DNA from: Nymphaea colorata
Lineage: Eukaryota; Streptophyta; Magnoliopsida; Nymphaeales; Nymphaeaceae
DNA: 64,000 bases
NCBI RefSeq assembly: GCF_008831285.2
Contig: NC_045144.1
Span: 22,275,716-22,339,715 of the forward strand
Reading direction: 5' to 3'
In this document: in pieces, positions 11,741 through 22,985 of the stretch
How the letters are laid out: each line of letters starts with the position of its first letter
Position numbering within the stretch: the first letter of the stretch is position 1
Made by a program: the position numbers and the translations under genes
Notes under the pieces: model-generated
Database searches by the model: none
Seen by the model: the letters and a program-made list of their open reading frames with translations, nothing else
Told to the model about the DNA's origin: nothing

Positions 11741-12681
11741 CTTGGCAACCACCAATACTTTCGCCCATTTATTCGCAATGGCTTTTGCCCTAACGGCTAG
11801 CCAATGGCAGCCGTTGTCAGTTGTAGCATGTTGAAATGGTTTTTAAGCAAAGGCGGAGTTAAAAGTTTTTGGCTGTGGCACACTAATACATATTTTATAA
11901 GACATCTTTTAACTTAAATTGGAAATTACTTTTATAATAAAACAAATAATTATAGTTATGGAAAACTTACAATTGATCCCAACAAGAAAAATCAAATCAT
12001 TATAGTGATGGATAAAAAATAAATAAGAGAGAAAATGGTATCTTTAAGGTGCCAATGTTATTCTCAATGTTAACACGACTACAGACACACAGGTACTTTC
12101 TTCACACATCTCATTTAAATGAGAAAATTAAGACTGACCACTGGAGATTATATTTAAGACCGTCTAATTAATTTCAACGTAAGCAAAATCATAAGGGGCA
12201 AACTCAGACTCCAAAATCAGCAACCAAAAGTTAAATCCAAAACAGTAATAAAAAGCAAGCTAAAAAAAGTAAAAAATATTAAAAACAAAAAAAAAAAAAA
12301 AAGAGATACTATGCAGTAACGTCCATGAAGCATCAGCTACCATGCCTTGTGGTTCATCAGTCATAATGATTCACTGCCAAAACCAAATAGTAATCAAAGG
12401 CAAATGAATCCTAAACAGTAAGCAGAAGTTAAATAGAATGCCAATCAAAATCATATGACAATAATAATAAAGAAAAAAAAAGAAAGACTGAGAGAAAAGC
12501 TTACTGAGCATCTGTCGCCATTGCCTTTGCTTGGCCTTTGCTCGTCATGATTCTTGATTTCATTACTAATTGCCAGTGCCACAACAGCCAACATTGCTCT
12601 GCTACTTTTCGAGAGACCACCATGCAATGAAAACAGTGGCAGTTTAGCAACATCAGCTGGCAATTTATAAATAGACCAAAG

Positions 12682-12684
<3 letters not shown>
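11741..12684. other. No gene seen
   Basis: AT-rich sequence with an A-rich tract near 12285-12302. A 70-codon minus-strand frame at 12451-12663 has no recognised motif and begins in low-complexity sequence. Confidence 0.5.
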
Positions 12685-12731
<47 letters not shown>

Positions 12732-12980
12732 ATATATATTGAGTGAATGATGACGCTGGCTATTTAGAGTCATCTAGCCTTCTAAGCAAAGCTGTCTATC
12801 TAAAGTAGATGGATGGTTGAGAGAAAATCAAATAGAAAATAGTGTAAACTAATATAAGATGACAAACATACCCATCACTTTTTTTCCTTATTTTTCTCTC
12901 AACCATTCATCATGTTAGAAGGGACGGTCCTGGTTAGATGGCTCGGTGACTCTAAAATCCCAGAGTCACTATTCAATTTT

Positions 12981-13015
<35 letters not shown>

Positions 13016-13041
13016 GTGTGTGTGTGTGTGTATATATATAT
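12685..13041. repeat. Two (TA)n tracts, second joined to (TG)n
   Basis: TA tract at about 12685-12739. A second at about 12983-13013 continues into (TG)n and TA to 13041. Between them lies a unique 240-base segment beginning with GAGTGAATGATGACGC. Confidence 0.9.
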
Positions 13042-14190
13042 GCAGCATAAATTTTCAATACGCACTCTGAGAGTAGGGGCTAGGCAGCTCCCAAACAAAA
13101 TCTGCCATGTAATGGAAATTGTCGCCAGTATTTTACTTGGTCTCTATTGCAGCACTCGTCAGTCTCCAGCCATGAATCTGTTCAATAATAGACCTATAAT
13201 CAGGTCAGTTAGACTGCTAGCACTCTGATGAATAGTTTCAATCAACAAGACCAACAGGATTCTTTTGAAAACCAATAAAATTCTCTTGGGAAAGCTAACA
13301 CAATGAAAAATTCAAAGACTGTATGAAGTAAATATAACAGTTAAAAGGGAACAAATACTTGTTGAACGGCTATCAACAACAAACTTTTGAGGGTCCAACT
13401 AAGCAAAATATTTTGTTTATTTATCAGCCTAAAAAATACATACTAGAATTCAAAATTTTATATTTGTATGATTAACTTTCTTCAATTTATGTGCCTGCTT
13501 ATTTATGTTTCACTGCCTTAGAAAATTCAAAAGGATAGTTATATTTATGTGAACCATATACATATGGAAAACATAAATTGCTAGGGAAACTTAGATGTAC
13601 TTCAAAAACAGAAGGATCAAGCTGAAACTTAGTTACAAGATCAGATCAGAAAACACCACTTTCAAGGCATTCAACATGTCCACCTTTGTTTCGCTTTCCA
13701 AAAGCCTATTGTTATGGAACTTGTTTGGATCTGAATGGTGCCTGTTTGGACATATCAATTCCTTATATGCATGCATTGCACAAAGAAACATCAGTCATTA
13801 CTAGACATTCATCTTATATTCTAAACAATAAGAAAAACATTCAAGCTCTAGATATTCACACATAAGCTGTAAAGAAAATGCAATAGGCAACCTTGTTCAA
13901 CAAATATTACAAGAAAGAAAATAGGGAATATGGAAGCATTAGACTTAAGGGAATTATAAGGAGAGCTTGCAACTTGCCCTAGTGCATATGGATCAATGAC
14001 AAAAGGAGGAAACTGTGGTTGTCTAATTGTACAATTAGACTACATATTAATACAGACAAAACAACAAATCAAACATACCTGGACTATAAGAAGCATTTTC
14101 CATAGTGTACCACTTTCTTTTCTTAGTAAAACTTCTAAGATAAACAATTCTAAGTGAAACTTATTTGTCTATAATGAGCAACCCTTTTCT
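13042..14190. other. No gene seen
   Basis: No recognisable coding or structural feature. Short frames at 13016-13228 and 13595-13804 lack domains. Confidence 0.5.
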
Positions 14191-14211
14191 GTAAAAAGAG
14201 ATTTTCTATTC

Positions 14212-14750
14212 CATTGCTGGAACTTGTGGCAAATGCTCAGCAGAAAATGATGTCAATACTAGGGAAGAGTTTTCAAAGGCCAAACTGCAATCACATGACG
14301 TAAAGTTGACCAACTTGGGCCAATCCTCAGATGAAACCATCTCCACATGCACACAAAATGAGTATGGACAAATAACAACTTGTTGTCCCAAGTGCATTGA
14401 ATTTTCGACTGCACTTGCAAACTAGATGGAATACTGTGCAAGCCAACAATGACAGAGATGAAGCAAATTTTTTTGATGGGGATACATCTAAATCTCCTCC
14501 GATTGTGCAGGCTGCAAGTACAGATGAGGATAATTCCTCATCGCCACTTGGTCTAATGGATGGGATATTAAATGATGTCTTTCATAAGGAAGCAGCTCAA
14601 TCTTTGAGCCTATCTGAATCATGGGAAACCATCCTTCACCCAGTGAAACTATTCCAGATAAGGAATGCTTCCTATATACATCTAAAAATGGTAATGCTTC
14701 ACTAAATGCCTCAAGTAATTTATTGCATGTGCGTGAACAAAGAAGTCTTA
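14212..14750 (+). pseudogene. Exon-like remnant of an unidentified protein
   Basis: Three consecutive plus-strand frames read as ordinary soluble protein sequence. Frame 1 covers about 14212-14414 (IAGTCGKCSAENDVNTREEF... to CIEFSTALAN, then a stop). Frame 2 covers 14397-14640, acidic and serine-rich, with ANNDRDEANFFDGDTSKSPP and SPLGLMDGILNDVFHKE. Frame 3 covers about 14640-14750, with SETIPDKECFLYTSKNGNA. The composition is unlike the AT-rich neighbourhood. One shift near 14410 and one near 14640 would be needed to join them, so it is a broken exon or several exons whose introns I cannot see. I do not recognise the family. Confidence 0.4.
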
Positions 14751-15079
14751 GTAAATAATCTCAGTAAAGAATAGAGGACACCACCAAGTGCCTAGAGCTG
14801 TCATTGTCGAAGATAAGATGTTTCATGTGATATCAAATAGTTAGTAGTTAGGGGATAACTCATCCAACAGAGAATGAAGCACAGTATGCTAACAAACATC
14901 AAACAAATGAAGGATAAGAGTCTAGGAATGATACTGATATATCTTTCATTAATTTCACATTGCATTGGAAAAGTCCCATACTTATTGTAACGATTGGTAT
15001 TTTTGCATTACTATATGTCATAATTCTTGTAGGGTCTTTAGATTATTGAAAAAAATAAGGTATTGTTGACTATCACAAG

Positions 15080-15113
<34 letters not shown>

Positions 15114-16517
15114 ATCTACCAGTTGTAAGAGCCTTGCAGCTTCATTGAAGCTCATTCCTGTCTCTCAACAAATTCAAAGAAAGATTGACACATGATCATG
15201 TTACAGTGGAAAGAAAACATACTGCCACATCAAAACAAAAGCAGCAAGACAACAACGATCACATCACAGAGCAGAAATAAACCAACAAGATTCAATGCTT
15301 GGAATGACTACTAAGCTGAGGTAAAATCAAACATATCAAGCATATATCTCAAAGATAGTTTCAATTTCACAATTTTCAAGTGACTAGATAATGCCAGACT
15401 TAGTGTTGTCAATATAGTAATGCAAATACACTTCAACCAAATTATTTCTCAAACAAAACAAGTATATGCAATTAATATGATGTTGACAATGAAGAACATC
15501 ATGATTATAATGTGTTTGTCACCATCAGATGGTGATATAATGCTAAGCAAAATAAGGAGTGGTGTATCTTTAGATCTCCAATATAGAGCTGACCAGAACT
15601 GAGATAGGATTAAGTTATATACATATCTAGGCAATAACTGAGATAGTAAAGCTTCAAACTTAGCTGGAGGCATCTGCATAACTTAATTATTGTAAATGTT
15701 CAGTCCAAACAGGAAAACTGTCATTAGGATGAAAAGGAAGTCTCAGAGCATATCCAAAAACCTATATTATGCCGCGTATGTGATTGTAGTGCCATAAAGA
15801 AGTATATCAATATTAACCAATTCACCACCTTCAATTGAATTTGGAAAAACATTTTTGGTTAGGCTTCTTTATTGAACCATCTCTAGAAAGCTGAGCACAA
15901 CGTAATGGAATTCAAAGAAAAAACCAATTGTGCCACATGAGATCATATAGTAGTAATTTACGAAAAAGGAGAGAGATGAAGAAAAAAAGTCATCGTGAAA
16001 TACTAGTTCTTTTGCAAGAGCTTACTAATCTGATAAAATAAATTAACCATTATCGAACCCCATATTGAAGTACATTTCATCTAGTCCAGCATTTAATGCA
16101 AGTGTCTGAATAAGAAGGGTCATTGCCATGGAAAGCTCAAAGCACTTGAGAAGAAAGACAAAAGAATGAAGAAAATTATGCTCCTCAACCTATGAAAATC
16201 GATAGATAAAAATGCCATAATATCCTTCATTGTATGAATGTTCTCCTCATTAAGACGTTTATGAAAAACACCATCTTCACCAATCTTCCCAAACACCAGA
16301 CTTCATCAGCTAGAAATGGTTAATATGCCTTTTGTATACAAAAGGAGAATGGAATCTCATGTGAAACACCTTAAAACAAATATATATGTACATATATATA
16401 TATAAAAGGTGACCCATTAAGAATGAAGTGGTATTATGTATGAAATTTTTTTCACAAAGAGCAAATTTTTTGTAACACAACAACTTAAGAAACATCTAGA
16501 AACAACTTTTCCAATCC
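14751..16517. other. Mostly featureless; one (GA)n tract
   Basis: A GA tract lies at about 15078-15113. No coding signal is convincing. A TA-rich stretch is at 16378-16404. Confidence 0.5.
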
Positions 16518-16685
16518 ACGTAAGTTAAAAAATTCAATGTGCATCCAATAAAGGATAAAAGTGTAAAACTATGTCATAAGAATTCAGCAAACAGGCCGCT
16601 GCACGTAAGTTCAAAAATTCAATGTGCATCCAATAAAGGATAAAAGTGTAAAACTGTCATAAGAATTCAGCAAACTGGCCGCTGC
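16518..16685. repeat. Tandem duplication, 85 + 83 bp
   Basis: Unit 1 (16518-16602) and unit 2 (16603-16685) both begin ACGTAAGTT and end GGCCGCTGC. They differ by a 2-base deletion and about two substitutions, so the duplication is recent. Confidence 0.95.
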
Positions 16686-17400
16686 ATCCTCACCGAAGCG
16701 GGTGCAGCCAGATATGGCACTCGACATGGTCAACACATGCCCAGAGCACTCTACCACACCTGTTGGAAAAGGTGGCACATCGGAGGTGCACCCAACTCTG
16801 GTCAATGACGAGTTGGGTGTGGTCAGGACAAGCGGAGGACAAATATGTCCTCTTTTTAGTGATTTCCTTTTTTAAACATGAAAAATCATAAACCCTTGTC
16901 AAACAAGGGTCTTATTCTCTCGTATTAGGGCTTCATTGAAGCCCTTCAGCTGCTGACGGTCGACGAAGACTGCTGCTCCTGCGGTTCGTGAGAAGCACGT
17001 TTCCAACAGCTGACAAAGATTTTCAGCAAATCATGGTTCTCTCTGACAAATTTCTTCTTTCCAGCATCCTAAAACTCACCGGCAAACACTGACTCTTGGG
17101 TGCTGTCGTGCCTCTTTGGTCGAATTTTTGATGCCTACCTGACTGCTCCAGTCCCTATGTGCCACAGGGCTTCCTCGATGTCCACTTGGTTCAGGTTGGT
17201 CCCCTCAACTCCCTCATCAGCCGATGCCCTTCACACTATTTTTGCTGGATTTCACGTTGTTTTTCGGCCAACCTACTGGTTAGATGACGTTTTCCCCTCC
17301 CCACATCTCAACTAGACATTCCCAACATTCAATTGAAAAGCGTTAGCTGATTTACCCGTTTTCCCCAACTACCGCCGATTCCCTCTTTTGAACATTTTGG
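16686..17400. other. GC-richer unassigned patch
   Basis: Noticeably richer in G+C than its surroundings. Open frames exist on both strands (minus 16611-16805 and 16690-16902; plus 17100-17315), without a domain I can name. It may be a fragment of an LTR or of a decayed gene. Confidence 0.3.
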
Positions 17401-19047
17401 TGACTCCAGCTGATTTCCAATCATTTTTTGTTTTTTGTTGTCATCAAGTCATCCTATGATATTTTATATTTCTGTTTCTTCATTCTGTTTGCACCCACAC
17501 CAAAGTTTTTTGGACCTTGCTGCATCTCGCATCCGCACCCTGCATCCATGTGACATAGTTATAAAACTGTTTGTTTGGTGTAGAAACATGACTGATCTCA
17601 GCACATAAAATCTAGAAGTGGTTTTTGCACGTACTTGTGTTCAAGTTGGTTTACTAAAAATTTATAAACATAAGATAGCACTTTTCTCTTATTATATTGA
17701 TATTTTAGAAGGAAAGCAAGACTATGTTCTCACATCAAGTTGATTATATCAACAGAATGAAGAAAAAAACTGAAGAGCCTCTTGTACCTTGAAGAAACAG
17801 GTCATGGTATTGTTTTGTGGATCACTCAAATGGATCCAAATGGAGCAGATCTGAATCAAATCCACCCTCAAGTAGTTTTCCTTTAGCAAAATTTGCCTTA
17901 TTAATACATGAATCGTCAAAGACTCAACTATTCTCAATTTATCCAAGCTTTTTTTGCAAAACCAAGCTGGGGTTTGGCTGACCCTTCAAAGTAAAGTAAT
18001 TATATGATACAATAATGTATGCCAAAGAAATACTGTATTAATTACAGTGTTCATCATCTTCTACCCTGAAAGGCCTCTAGTTTGTAGAAAAATAAAATTG
18101 GAGTAACTTTTATTCATGTTTTAAGTGCCTTATCTATTACTACTTTTGTTAGACATGACATGTATTGCACCATCTTAATCTACGGGGATGGTTGATCAAC
18201 CTTTCACCATGTTTATAAAAAAACTGCCTAGAATATGGGATTCTATGCCATGTGCCAGACCTAAAAATTAAAAAAGATATATGGCTGCGATCTGAATCAA
18301 GTCCACTTGTTGACACAATATCCAACTCCTGATTTAGAAATATGAACATTTAAATTTTTGCAGATCTGATGCATAAATGAGTGCTGAAACCACTTGCTAA
18401 AACAGGCATCATAAAGCCACCTTTGATGTCTCAGTTTTAGTTTTTTTTTTAGCCTATATCTTTATCTAATTACTATATCTTTCTAGTATCACAATATATA
18501 TTACTACAACTACTATTTTGACTGAACCTTCAGGTGCATTAAGTTAAAGACCTGGTTTCATTTATGCAAGACTGATCATCGTTTGGCTGTTTATCACTTG
18601 CTGCACTAACAGGGTTCTACTGTCTAGAGAATGTCAGTTATGCAGCACGAAACTATGGCAGTTTGATTACCTTAGTTTATTATGCAACTAAAGACAGTGA
18701 AATAGCAGATAGAATCTATGGGCTCAAAGAAGTAAGTAACTGTTAAGCATGCCAAAGAGAGGAAAGCCTGGACAAAGAAGTTCAAATAGAAATGAAAGAG
18801 TAACAATGGAGTGCAAAAGCATGTTTCTTATGAACTGACTAACCACATGCACTATACTAAAACTTACATATCAACCTTTTTCTAGGATATGATTTTCTAA
18901 GTTCACAAATTGAACAGCTACACTCTCATCAACTGTAGTCGCTATTACCTCTTGCCTTGCTATAGCATTTTCACGAAGAACATCCTCATCATTTGGATTC
19001 ATGCAACTGCATCAAGTAATGATAACTTACTTTTTTGGTTTCTTTAG
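17401..19047. other. No gene seen
   Basis: No coding, RNA or structural feature recognised in either strand. Confidence 0.5.
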
Positions 19048-19228
19048 GATACGCTGAGGACGAGCTTGTGGACCTTGAGCTTGACAAGGTACAAAAAGTA
19101 GTGTCTGAGTGCAGAGGAGCTAGAAATTGTAGAAAATGCGAAGATGCAAGTACTTGTGGAGTTAGACAATGCTAAGATGCTCAAAGAGAACAAAAAATCT
19201 ATCATTGTGGCTCGACCATACGTCTAAG
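19048..19228 (+). pseudogene. Possible coiled-coil exon remnant
   Basis: After a TTTCTTTAG acceptor-like stretch, one frame reads YAEDELVDLELDKVQKVVSE. A second frame then continues SAEELEIVENAKMQVLVELD and on to a stop at about 19228. The heptad-like spacing of hydrophobic and charged residues suits a coiled coil. The style recalls plant WEB1/PMI1-type coiled-coil proteins, but this is an impression only. The frame switch near 19105 marks it as broken or mis-sequenced. A chance open frame remains possible. Confidence 0.3.
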
Positions 19229-19965
19229 AAGCACAGGGAGAAGACAATTTTCTGAAGCTGTAAACAATTAAAATTGTGAGTAATTGCAGGGTATAGAATT
19301 TCAATATGAAAAAAATTAGGCACCAAATCTACATCAATCATGTGCAAACACTATAAAGAACAAAATGGGGAAAGAATGGAGGAGAGATAGATCCATGTAT
19401 TTGATCATGGTGGAAAAGTAAAAGCCCTAAGCTGTAAAGACAATGAGCCACCAGAGCCATTCCCTCAAGTGCTCAAAAATCACAAAATAAAACCAGAAAA
19501 ATTCATAAACCGAATAAAAAAACCATGAAACTCCAGCCATATCACTCACTGTTTCTGGCTTGTGGTATCCCAAATATGTGCTTTCATGACCATATCATCC
19601 ACGTGGATGCTCCCAGTTCGAACTCGACGTCAATTGTTGACTTTGACTCAAGGCTTAAGTCTTTCCTTGGGAACCTCGAGAGGAGGATTGACATTCTGAC
19701 ACTAGAGTCAAAGATCTTGAACAAGTAATCGTAGCCATCATCCACCTAGCATGCCATTTTGCCTACTTTCTTTCCCTTCTCCTTCTTCCTCTTTCCATCC
19801 TCCCTTTTTCTTCCTCCTTTTGATCTAATTTAAAGAAAAATACCAGAAATATTGGATCTTCCTTTCCCTGTTTTCATTCCATCCAAAAAGGAATAGAAAT
19901 CAATCATCTACTAAATAATATCAGGCCCTAAAAGATGAGGGATGGGAAGAAAATAATCGGTGGAT
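19229..19965. other. No gene seen
   Basis: A 67-codon plus frame at 19525-19728 (ends [10 protein letters not shown]) has no recognisable domain. The remainder is AT-rich. Confidence 0.4.
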
Positions 19966-20215
19966 ATAACAAAAAGGTCATTAGCCATGGTCAAAACCAC
20001 GGCTAATAGACCCAAAACTATGGATGGAAATACCTTCATCAATGGGGAAATAGTCCTTGTGGCTATTGACCTTTTGCCATACCTTAGACTGTGGCTATTG
20101 CATCCATCAGCCACGGTTTACTTGGACCATTAGCAATGTTTTTAGCTGTGGCTATTACTGCTTATTTGTGCATTGGCTATGAAAACAACCATGGCTAATG
20201 TAGCCATTTGTTATA
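19966..20215. repeat. Patch of GTGGCTATT / GGCTAAT motifs, DNA-transposon-like
   Basis: Contains repeated short motifs in both orientations: CCACGGCTAATAG, GTGGCTATTGACC, GTGGCTATTGCATC, AGCCACGGTTT, GTGGCTATTACTG and CCATGGCTAATG. Clusters of such short motifs resemble the subterminal repeats of CACTA-type elements. No transposase and no defined terminal inverted repeat were found, so the class is inferred. Confidence 0.4.
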
Positions 20216-20290
20216 TATATATATAAATAAATAAATATATATATATGTATAGATAGATAGATGGATAGATAGAAAGACAGAGAGAGAAAA
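20211..20290. repeat. (TA)n / GATA-like simple repeat
   Basis: TATATA, AAAT and GATAGATA runs in series. Confidence 0.85.
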
Positions 20291-21050
20291 AAAACTTATT
20301 TCATCTCAAGAAAATTCAAGGAGGTAGAGAAAACTCAAAAATTCAATTGAATATAGTGCAATTCTAAATATAAAGAAATAAAGAGCAGATATCTATTCTA
20401 AACTATTCTCAATCTATTCTAAACTATTCTCAAATCAATGTTCCTCTTCTATTGCTGCTGCCACTGCTACTGGCTTAAAAAGCCTAGTCCATCCACTAAA
20501 GCCCACCCGTCAGCTTATGCAATGGTTGTCTTCGTCATCCATAATGCTCAAAAGATTAAATCAGGTGTTAGCAAGATTGAAACTGATAACACTATTCTAG
20601 TTGAAAAGGTATGTTGCTTCATTCCAAAACTAGAAAAACCAGGCTGACATATCCTAATGTTGAATCTTGCAAATTTGAACTGCACGTTCAAAACCAGGAA
20701 TGGTGGTTCAATGTTTTATGCGGATTGTGAAGTTCTTACAATGTTAGATCTGGTCCATTACCATCTAGATCTCAGTCCTTGCCACCATTTTCATTTATGA
20801 ACATGTGTAATTTCTCTTGCCTGCATTTCCAACTCTCCATCCTTTCCTTCCCAGCCACACTTCCACACCCATATAAAGTGAGAACTTTGGAAGGATCCAT
20901 GAATCTGGGTTGCCCTGGAGAAGGATTTCCCAAATAATTCAGCACTTTAATAGATGGGCAAAAGGAACAAAGTGGGGAAATTTGATGGGGTTCACAAATT
21001 AACAGGCATACCAAGAAGAATAGTGTTTGCATCCACAAAAATTTATTGGA
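20291..21050. other. No gene seen
   Basis: A 20-21-base unit (ATCTATTCTAAACTATTCTC) is repeated twice at about 20392-20432. A 69-codon plus frame (20438-20647) and an 88-codon minus frame (20772-21038, hydrophobic start MWMQTLFFLVCLLIC) have no recognised homology. Confidence 0.4.
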
Positions 21051-22985
21051 TTTTGGAGTGCTCTTGAAAAATGAGGTTTTTATTTTGAATGAGAGAGAAA
21101 GGTACTCGCCCGCCAGTACGAGGAATGACCATTTCCTGCACCTTTACTGGGGGTAATCAATACAAGGGCTATATTTATTCTTGATGCATATTGTTTTGGC
21201 TTAAACATCTTTTTCATTCTAAATGTGGTGTAGTGTTTGAGAAAAATGTTGAAGATTTGATGTTTCAAGATTTTGAGAAAGTTTTTGAAGAGTCATATGC
21301 TTTGATTTGAGTAAAATCTTGAATGGGAAGATCTTTACAAATATTATATAGAAACCCTTGAAAATCACTTTTGAAGTCGAATTAGTGTTCTCTTAAGAAG
21401 TTAAATAGGTTTGAGACTTTACTCCAGTTTGGATACTACCTAGTTAGAGCTATGTCTCATCTTGCTTAAGTTCTTTTAGAGATATGTTTGGGATCATTCG
21501 TGATGCGAAGTAAAAGTGAATGTATGGATGCATTGATCCTACATGATTAGAGAATGACTTTCCCGAGTTAGTATATCACGCATGAACATCATCTCAAACA
21601 TATAACAAGTATATTTTTTGGACATAAATGAAGAAATGGAACACTCATGAGTAGCTCTTGATTCCGGAGAGGAAATCTTTAGAGTTTTCTTGCATGGCCG
21701 TGGGGAAGTGGCAAGAGGAAATGAAAACAAAATGGAGGACTACATACCTTGAATATAGATTATATTAGAAATCAGTCTCCTTCTTTGAATGATCTAAGGA
21801 TCGCCTTGGATGAAGCTCTAAAATGATGAAAATGTCCCTTTAAGAGGTCTCCTCTTGCTCCCATGAAGAGTTTTAACTTGGAGAAACTTGCTTCCAATAT
21901 TGGAGAAAACGAAGAAGATAGGAAGAGAGAAATGGAAAGAAAAAAACTAAGGAAAAATTCTAAAATTTCAGGTGAGAAAGCACTAAAAATTCGGTAAGGG
22001 TTAGCTCATGCCCAAGAGGGAGGATTGTGAGGGTATTTATAGGGAGTTTTGGAGCCAACATTCAAAATTTAAATTATTTTTAATTTAACAAGTTTTTTAT
22101 GCGAATTTCAAGTATTTTGTAATATTTTTATTTTTATTTTTTATTTTTAAAATAGGTTTTGACTAAGTGGGATTGGCCGCTAGCCCTGCAAACACCTTTT
22201 TGGGATGTGGGCAGGGCTAATGCCACCCAGCCAGGCCAAAACCACCCCCCAAGGGGCGGTTTTAACATGAAAATGGCCATGCGCATTGTGTTGTCGAGTG
22301 CCAGGCGCAATGTGCAACTCGCGATTGCACGTTTGCACATCACAGTTGCCCTTTTTTAAATTGAATAAGGCAAAACAGAATCAAATAAGTAAGTAAATAA
22401 TAAAAAAAGTTGTTTAATAAGAAAGCATAAAACCAATTTTTTTGAATGTGTATAAAAATGGATTTCATTACAAATGAGGAGCCAACTCTGTTTTGAATGA
22501 TTCCATACTCATTTTAGATCCAGATTGAGTTCCTAGTCGCTGACGTGTGCTACTGGGTGGCTTAAGCTAGAAAACACATTTTTGATGCAAGGACGAGACA
22601 TAAAACAAAGTAAAGGTTCATGCATGTGTGTGTGGTGCTCATAGCATCAAATTTTGTCGTTTGGGTCTCAACTTTAGAATTTGAGTTTGAAATGCTCGAT
22701 TTGGATCTAGATTTGGGTTTTGGATCTAATTTGGATCCAAAAGAGATGGATTTTCGATTTCAATCTCACGTCAAAAGCTAGGTTTGAATTTGAATTTTGT
22801 GTTTGGGTTTAGATAGGGGTTTAGAGATTCATTTTGGCTCACTAGTAGCGAAATTGTTTTGGGTCTACAATTTGGCTTAGGGTCTAAAAAATTAAATCAG
22901 ATAACTAAAAATTTGGTTTGGGTGAAAATAAAATATCAATTTTTTTTTGAGAAATTTGGGGTGATAACAGATGCCCCACTTTGTT
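21051..22985 (-). mobile_element. Unclassified LTR-type family U, copy 1 (minus strand)
   Basis: Reading the minus strand, an LTR-like start TGTTATCACCCCAAATTTC lies at 22972. It is preceded by a polypurine-like AAAGTGGGGCATC (22973-22985). A CTATAAATACC promoter-like box is near 22040. A leader follows, with GGTATGTAG near 21750, and then about 700 bases that match 24550-25065 in opposite orientation. The motif order is shared with 60474-63700 on the plus strand. Compared with copies 2 and 3 it lacks about 1.1 kb between about 21570 and 21600. No protein domain is visible, so this is probably the LTR plus leader of a large retrotransposon whose coding part is absent. Confidence 0.6.
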
